Assembly (NCBI RefSeq): GCF_002161085.1
Contig: NZ_NFLU01000006.1
Coordinates: forward strand, 1 to 64,000
Origin: Flavonifractor sp. An112
Lineage (GTDB): Bacteria > Bacillota > Clostridia > Oscillospirales > Oscillospiraceae
Direction: 5' to 3'
Length of the DNA: 64,000 nt
The notes under the pieces are model-generated. The model worked only from the letters and a program-made list of their open reading frames with translations. It did no database searches and was not told the origin of the DNA. Positions 60,251 through 64,000 of this stretch are shown here, one piece after another. Both the position numbers and the translations under genes were made by a program. The number at the start of each line of letters is the position of its first letter. Position 1 is the stretch's first letter.

Positions 60251-61267
60251 TCAGATTACAAAAAAATACTGAAAGAAATTGAAGAAATAACCCACCAGAA
60301 TAATGCCTGCCGTGCAGATCCCGATAAAAGCCGCCAGCAGCCGGGGCTTCACCGCCTTTTTCAGCATAATGAGCGAGGGCAGGCTCAGGGTGGTCACCGC
60401 CATCATGAAGGACAGGATGGTCCCCAGGCTGGCTCCTTTAAACAGCAGGCTCTCCGCCACCGGGATGGTACCAAATATATCGGCGTACATGGGTACCCCC
60501 ACCAGGGTAGCCAGAATTACCGCCGCTGGATTACGGCTGCCCAATGCCGTTTCCACCCAGGTCTGGGGGATCATATTGTGGATCACTGCGCCGATGGCCA
60601 CCCCGATCAAAATATAGGGCGTCACCTTTCGGATGGTGCTGAGCAGCTGCTCTTTGGCGTAGGCCGCCCGGTCACGGCGCGTCAGCTTCTCCCTTTCCAA
60701 CTCAATATTGGGTGCATTTTTGATGAAGTCCTCCACATACCGGTCCATTCCCAGTTTTTCCAGCAGCGTGCCTCCAATCACCGCCACCACCAGGCCCAGC
60801 ACCACATACACCACCGCCACACGGGCGCCAAAAATGCTCATCAACAGTACCAGCGAGCCCAGATCCACCATGGGCGAGGAGATGAGGAAGGAAAAGGTCA
60901 CCCCTACAGGCAGTCCGGCACTGGTAAATCCCATAAAAATCGGAATGGAAGAGCAGGAACAAAAGGGGGTCACCGTGCCCAAAAGGGCTGCCACCGTATT
61001 GGCCCCAAGCCCGTGAAACCGTCCCAGGATGCGCTTGGTCCGTTCAGGCGGGAAGTAGCTTTGCAGATAAGATATGCCAAAAATCAACACCGACAGCAGA
61101 ATGAAAATTTTGATGGTATCGTAAATGAAAAAGTGCAGACTGCCGCCCAGAGTGCTGTCCAGCTTCAGGCCCAGCGCCTCCAGTATGGCGCCGATCCACC
61201 CGCTGAGCCACTGCATACCCAGGACCTGGTCCTGGAGAAACCGGCCAAAAGCGCTTAAAAAATCCAT
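60251..61267 (-). CDS. Permease of the YraQ/ArsP (DUF318) family
   Basis: 338 residues, eight or more membrane helices. The family signature TPFCSCSSIPIFMGF (about 98-112) holds the conserved Cys pair; GVPMYADIFGTIPVAE is the second repeat. ArsP-type members export trivalent organoarsenicals through these cysteines; the substrate here is inferred from family and the arsR neighbour. GGAAAGGGGATAGTTAG precedes the ATG. A palindrome ATATCGATAT lies upstream. Confidence 0.88.
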   Translation of the reverse strand: MDFLSAFGRFLQDQVLGMQWLSGWIGAILEALGLKLDSTLGGSLHFFIYDTIKIFILLSVLIFGISYLQSYFPPERTKRILGRFHGLGANTVAALLGTVTPFCSCSSIPIFMGFTSAGLPVGVTFSFLISSPMVDLGSLVLLMSIFGARVAVVYVVLGLVVAVIGGTLLEKLGMDRYVEDFIKNAPNIELEREKLTRRDRAAYAKEQLLSTIRKVTPYILIGVAIGAVIHNMIPQTWVETALGSRNPAAVILATLVGVPMYADIFGTIPVAESLLFKGASLGTILSFMMAVTTLSLPSLIMLKKAVKPRLLAAFIGICTAGIILVGYFFNFFQYFFVI

Positions 61268-61309
61268 CTAACTATCCCCTTTCCAGCAGATACATTCATA
61301 GTTCTAAAT

Positions 61310-61319
61310 ATATCGATAT
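61310..61319 (-). promoter_or_regulatory. Candidate ArsR site before the permease gene
   Basis: Palindrome ATATCGATAT about 43 bases before the permease start, sharing ATCGA/TCGAT with the arsR operator at 61686-61701. It suggests a second, ArsR-controlled promoter after the arsR terminator. Confidence 0.45.
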
Positions 61320-61331
61320 GACGTTCATAAG

Positions 61332-61358
61332 AAAAGCCACCGTCCGAACGATGGCTTT
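61332..61358 (-). terminator. Terminator/attenuator after the second arsR
   Basis: AAAGCCATCGTTCGGACGGTGGCTTTTCTT on the minus strand, overlapping the arsR stop. The permease gene lies 65 bases further, so read-through or the local promoter must serve it. Confidence 0.65.
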
Positions 61359-61668
61359 ATTTTCGGCAAGCACAACCCGTATCAGCAGCGCCCCCGCTGT
61401 TGGTAAGCGCCTGAAGCCGCTCCCGGGCCCGCCGGGCGCCCTCCTCGCTGATGGCATAGTGCATCCACTTTCCCTCTGGATGCCCTACCACCACACCGGA
61501 ATCACACAGGATCTTCATATGGTAGGAAAGGGTGGATTGGCTGATCTCCAGATCCTCCAGCAGCACACAGGCGCACTTCTCTCCTCCACGGAGCAGCTCC
61601 AGAATTTTCAGCCGGTTGGGGTCGCAAAAGGCTTTAAATATTCTGGCGTCCTCAGCATGGCGGTCCAT
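61357..61668 (-). CDS. ArsR-family repressor (arsenic type)
   Basis: 103 residues. Winged HTH (about 10-85: FKAFCDPNRLKILELLRGGE, then LEISQSTLSYHMKILCDSGV). Cys pair KCACVLLEDL sits in helix alpha3 like the CVC of ArsR, with Cys in FCDP and a C-terminal GCACRK, so trivalent arsenic or antimony sensing is plausible. GGAGGGGAGACC precedes ATG 61668; the frame extends 17 codons further. It heads the permease/thioredoxin-like group. Confidence 0.9.
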   Translation of the reverse strand: MDRHAEDARIFKAFCDPNRLKILELLRGGEKCACVLLEDLEISQSTLSYHMKILCDSGVVVGHPEGKWMHYAISEEGARRARERLQALTNSGGAADTGCACRK

Positions 61669-61685
61669 GGTCTCCCCTCCAATCA

Positions 61686-61736
61686 ATCGAATTTTTTCGA
61701 TGTGTAGATCATACTCCATAGATGGTCATCTGTCAA
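61686..61736 (-). promoter_or_regulatory. Promoter and operator of the second arsR
   Basis: TTGACA (complement of 61731-61736), 17-base spacer, TATGAT (complement of 61708-61713), then the inverted repeat ATCGAA-TTTT-TTCGAT (61686-61701) at the transcription start. Fits autorepression. Confidence 0.75.
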
Positions 61737-61758
61737 CAGCTATTTTTGGCGCAAGAAA

Positions 61759-61788
61759 AAGTGCCCATCTCACCAGAGACAGGCACTT
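61759..61788 (-). terminator. Terminator of the membrane XRE regulator
   Basis: AAGTGCC…GGCACTT with inner pairing GTCTC/GAGAT; on the minus strand followed by TTTTTCTTGC, a few bases past the stop. Confidence 0.7.
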
Positions 61789-61792
61789 ATTC

Positions 61793-62719
61793 TCACTCAT
61801 CCTCTTCTCCCAGCAGATGGGAAGCCAGCGCACAGATCACACCGGCAATGGGATAGACGATCCATCCCCAGGCCCAGCCCCAGTTTCCACCGTAGTCCCC
61901 TTCCAGGGCCATAGAGCCAAACCCCAGAATCATGTAAATCACGGTGGCGGCCAGCATGATGGCCCCGCACACCTTGCCCACCTTCTTCCGTTGAGCTACC
62001 GCCTCCGGGCTGGGGTCGTGCTCCTTGTTCCACTGGTCAATCTCATATTTGCCCTTCCGCAGGACAGCCCATACCAGCACCGCCACGCCAATCGCGATGA
62101 TGATCAGGAACACCGCCGCTACCTTAGCCTCCGCCCGATCACCCATCAGCTCCGCACTGTCCCCCAGCAGGATCAGCCACACCACCGCAAGGAAAAAGCC
62201 CACGATAGGCAGAGCGATGAGGAAGGGATAGCGATTCAGGAACCGCTCCCGCTGCTCTTTGGTATAGAAATCCTGAAGGACCGGGTGTTCCTTCTCAAAG
62301 CGATCATAGCGCATACCGACAATCACCAGGATGGCCACCGCCACCGCGATCCCCGAGATGAGCACCGCCGCCACCCAATTCTCTGGCATACCCACCGCAC
62401 CGTAGAGCCCCAGCGCGCCCCCCACCGACAGGATGATAAGCCCTGTCGCCATGGCGATCCAATTGGAGAACCAGTTCATAAAACGGTCGTATCCAACGGC
62501 GTCGGTCTGATAATTGGCCCGCACATCCCCCCGCAGCAGGGTGTCCAGGTCGGTGTGGAACAGCTCACACAGCACCAGTAATTTTTCCATTTCTGGAAAA
62601 CTGGTATCCGACTCCCACTTGCTCACCGACTGCCGGGACACCTGAAGGGCCTCGGCCAGCCCCTCCTGGGTCATCCCGGCCCGGTCCCGGAGAAATTGTA
62701 GATTCGTCCCAAAACTCAT
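61793..62719 (-). CDS. XRE-type regulator with membrane domain
   Basis: 308 residues. HTH (residues 5-62: LQFLRDRAGMTQEGLAEALQ, then VSRQSVSKWESDTSFPEMEK) followed by about six membrane helices from residue 88 on, interrupted by charged loops. Such 'HTH plus membrane' proteins are common in Clostridia, often sensing envelope or peptide signals; target unknown. GAGAGGAGGCAGAGACC precedes the ATG. Monocistronic. Confidence 0.85.
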   Translation of the reverse strand: MSFGTNLQFLRDRAGMTQEGLAEALQVSRQSVSKWESDTSFPEMEKLLVLCELFHTDLDTLLRGDVRANYQTDAVGYDRFMNWFSNWIAMATGLIILSVGGALGLYGAVGMPENWVAAVLISGIAVAVAILVIVGMRYDRFEKEHPVLQDFYTKEQRERFLNRYPFLIALPIVGFFLAVVWLILLGDSAELMGDRAEAKVAAVFLIIIAIGVAVLVWAVLRKGKYEIDQWNKEHDPSPEAVAQRKKVGKVCGAIMLAATVIYMILGFGSMALEGDYGGNWGWAWGWIVYPIAGVICALASHLLGEEDE

Positions 62720-62756
62720 GGTCTCTGCCTCCTCTCAAGGTGGCTATAACATATCA

Positions 62757-62804
62757 AAACCCAAGCGCAACTGAAACCAATTTGCAGTTGCGTTTGGGTT
62801 TTTT
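62757..62804 (-). terminator. Terminator of the AlbA-like gene
   Basis: AACCCAA(G)CGCAACTG…CAGTTGCG(T)TTGGGTT with T/A tracts at both sides, 47 bases past the stop at 62851. Nearly perfect 16-bp stem. Confidence 0.8.
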
Positions 62805-62850
62805 CCTGTAAACTTTCGGTTGCATCGGGCTTTTTGCCCTCAAAAAATGC

Positions 62851-63306
62851 TCAGTGGGACCGGCCGCCCAGCATGGCGTTCAGCTCCGCCTGGGTACAGT
62901 GATAATCCCCGTCTCCGCTGCGGCGGTAGGACCCTCTGCGGAGATTGCCCCCGATATACACCGGCCGCTGATCCTGTTCCGCCATAGGCACGGTAATGGC
63001 CACAATATCCCCGCCGTCCACATGGAGGATCTGGATGTCCTCCTCGTTTAGGATATTGAGGCTGACCACTGCCGGATCGTCCAGACCGGCAATGAACTCC
63101 TCCACCATGCCCTGGGGGTCCAGCAGACCCTGTACCCGCAGGCTGTGGTCGGGCAGCTCCTCCACCCCCAGCAGGATCACCCCGCCGTAGCTATTGGCAA
63201 AGGCGGAGTAGGTCTCCCAGATGCTGTGGGGCAGACCGCCGGTGGCCAGCTTGGCCTCCAGGCGGTTGTTCTCCCGATAGCGGCTAATCTGTGTGAAGTC
63301 GAACAT
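62851..63306 (-). CDS. AlbA_2/Schlafen-like domain protein
   Basis: 151 residues, matching the AlbA_2 (Schlafen-type, formerly 'divergent AAA-4') domain: RYRENNRLEAKLATGGLP (family E-x-K), then ETYSAFANSYGGVILLGVEE and the C-terminal RPVYIGGNLRRGSYRRSGDGDY. Usually this domain heads a longer HTH regulator; here it stands alone with a 10-residue tail. Nucleic-acid or nucleotide binding is presumed. GAGGCAGGCCCT precedes the ATG; moderate site. Confidence 0.8.
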   Translation of the reverse strand: MFDFTQISRYRENNRLEAKLATGGLPHSIWETYSAFANSYGGVILLGVEELPDHSLRVQGLLDPQGMVEEFIAGLDDPAVVSLNILNEEDIQILHVDGGDIVAITVPMAEQDQRPVYIGGNLRRGSYRRSGDGDYHCTQAELNAMLGGRSH

Positions 63307-63371
63307 AGGGCCTGCCTCCCCTTTCGTAGTGCCTTCATTATACCGGGAAGGATGGCCGTTGACAAGGAAAA

Positions 63372-63399
63372 AAGGGGCCTGTCCGTGGACAGGTCCCTT
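63372..63399 (-). terminator. Terminator of the sirtuin gene
   Basis: AAGGGACCTGTCC-ACG-GACAGGCCCCTT (one mismatch) with TTTTTCC after it on the minus strand, a few bases past the stop. Confidence 0.85.
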
Positions 63400-63406
63400 T
63401 TATGGG

Positions 63407-64000
63407 TTATACGGTAACAGCGCCCAAAATCTCCCCAATGGGTCCGGCAATCACCAGGTCGGCCTCCTTGTCGTAGGGGGTGGGGCTCTTGTTGATGAGG
63501 GTCAGCTTGTTCCCCCGGTAGTAGCGGATGAGACCCGCCGCCGGATACACCGCCAGAGAGGTGCCGCCGATGATGAGCATATCCGCCCGGGAGATGGCCA
63601 GCACAGCGGCCTCGATGGTCTCCTGGTCCAGGGACTCCTCATAGAGCACCACATCAGGCTTGATCATGCCGCCGCACACCGGGCAGTGGGGCACGCCCTT
63701 CTGCTCCATCATAAAGTCCAGGTCGTAGAACTGGTGACACTTCATACAGTAGTTGCGGTGGACCGAGCCGTGGAGCTCGTAGACGTTGACGCTGCCCGCC
63801 GCCTGGTGAAGGCCGTCAATGTTCTGGGTCACCACCGCTTTCAGCTTGCCCGCCCGCTCCAGCTCCGCCAGCTTCAGATGGGCGGCATTTGGTTTGGCGT
63901 CAGGAAAGAGCATCTTGTTGTGGTAGAAGCGGTAAAACTCCTCCGGATTCTTCTGGAAGAAGGTGTGGCTCAAAATGGTCTCCGGGGGATACTGGTATTG
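63407..64000 (-). CDS. NAD-dependent protein deacylase (sirtuin), partial at window edge
   Basis: About 198 residues visible; the N-terminus with the NAD-binding GAGxS motif lies beyond the right edge. The frame is open from YQYPPETILSHTFF. Seen: TQNIDGLHQAAGS (catalytic-domain NAD/His region), ELHGS, the zinc site CMKC…CPVCGG (spacing normal), IKPDVVLYEESL, and GTSLAVYPAAGL. Removes acyl groups from lysines using NAD. The ATG at 63973 is internal and not the start. Confidence 0.93.
   Translation of the reverse strand, partial: QYQYPPETILSHTFFQKNPEEFYRFYHNKMLFPDAKPNAAHLKLAELERAGKLKAVVTQNIDGLHQAAGSVNVYELHGSVHRNYCMKCHQFYDLDFMMEQKGVPHCPVCGGMIKPDVVLYEESLDQETIEAAVLAISRADMLIIGGTSLAVYPAAGLIRYYRGNKLTLINKSPTPYDKEADLVIAGPIGEILGAVTV

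Overview
The window looks like the chromosome of a high-GC member of the Clostridia, most likely an Oscillospiraceae gut bacterium of the Flavonifractor/Intestinimonas/Lawsonibacter type. The evidence is S-layer-homology (SLH) surface proteins, Firmicutes-type ribosome binding sites and -35/-10 promoters, a CsoR/CopA copper operon, a BMP-type nucleoside importer, and gut-Firmicutes mobile DNA including tet(W). The genus is inferred, not shown.

Layout. (1) 1-8100, host: metA; then, on the minus strand, a small lipoprotein plus an SLH/transglutaminase-like protein, a sigma factor fused to a membrane anchor and ectodomain, and a leucine-rich-repeat SLH protein. (2) 8140-28740, a nest of decayed mobile DNA. 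First comes a broken integrative mobilizable element (IME1: MarR + RNHCP cargo, MobV relaxase, frameshifted RepA-like ATPase, MobC, integrase stump). It abuts a degraded Tn1549-like conjugative element (parA, parB stump, IS110 fragment, maff2, VirB6-like, PrgI, VirB4 stump). Inside maff2 sits an apparently intact 11.2-kb IME carrying tet(W), a methyltransferase, mobilization and replication genes and a large serine recombinase. Removing it restores the maff2 reading frame exactly. (3) 28870-40530, host: a 3203-residue SLH surface protein and a LuxR-type regulator. (4) 40540-47979, IME2, a second and apparently intact relative of IME1. It is inserted at the 3' end of guaA and carries an Lsa-type ABC-F resistance gene with a full leader-peptide attenuator. 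(5) 47968-55139, host: guaA (with a degenerate glutaminase domain), an XRE regulator and a nucleoside ABC importer with its lipoprotein. (6) 55365-61668, metal and redox genes: csoR-copA (CopA has metal-binding domains at both ends); arsR - flavoprotein disulfide reductase - thioredoxin; arsR - permease - thioredoxin-like protein. (7) 61793-64000: a membrane XRE regulator, an AlbA/Schlafen-like protein and the start-truncated (window edge) sirtuin.

How the genes work together. The mobile regions are a layered record. IME1 and IME2 share one backbone (hairpin module, cargo slot, MobV, structured noncoding origin region, RepA-like ATPase, MobC, integrase) but carry different cargo in the same slot. 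A hairpin module bordering the cargo in both also lies beside the tet(W) cargo of the serine-recombinase IME. Both resistance genes have transcription-attenuation leaders. The host part combines a cell-surface SLH set, possibly controlled by a membrane-tethered sigma factor, with two ArsR-controlled operons and one CsoR-controlled operon for metal/metalloid and thiol homeostasis.
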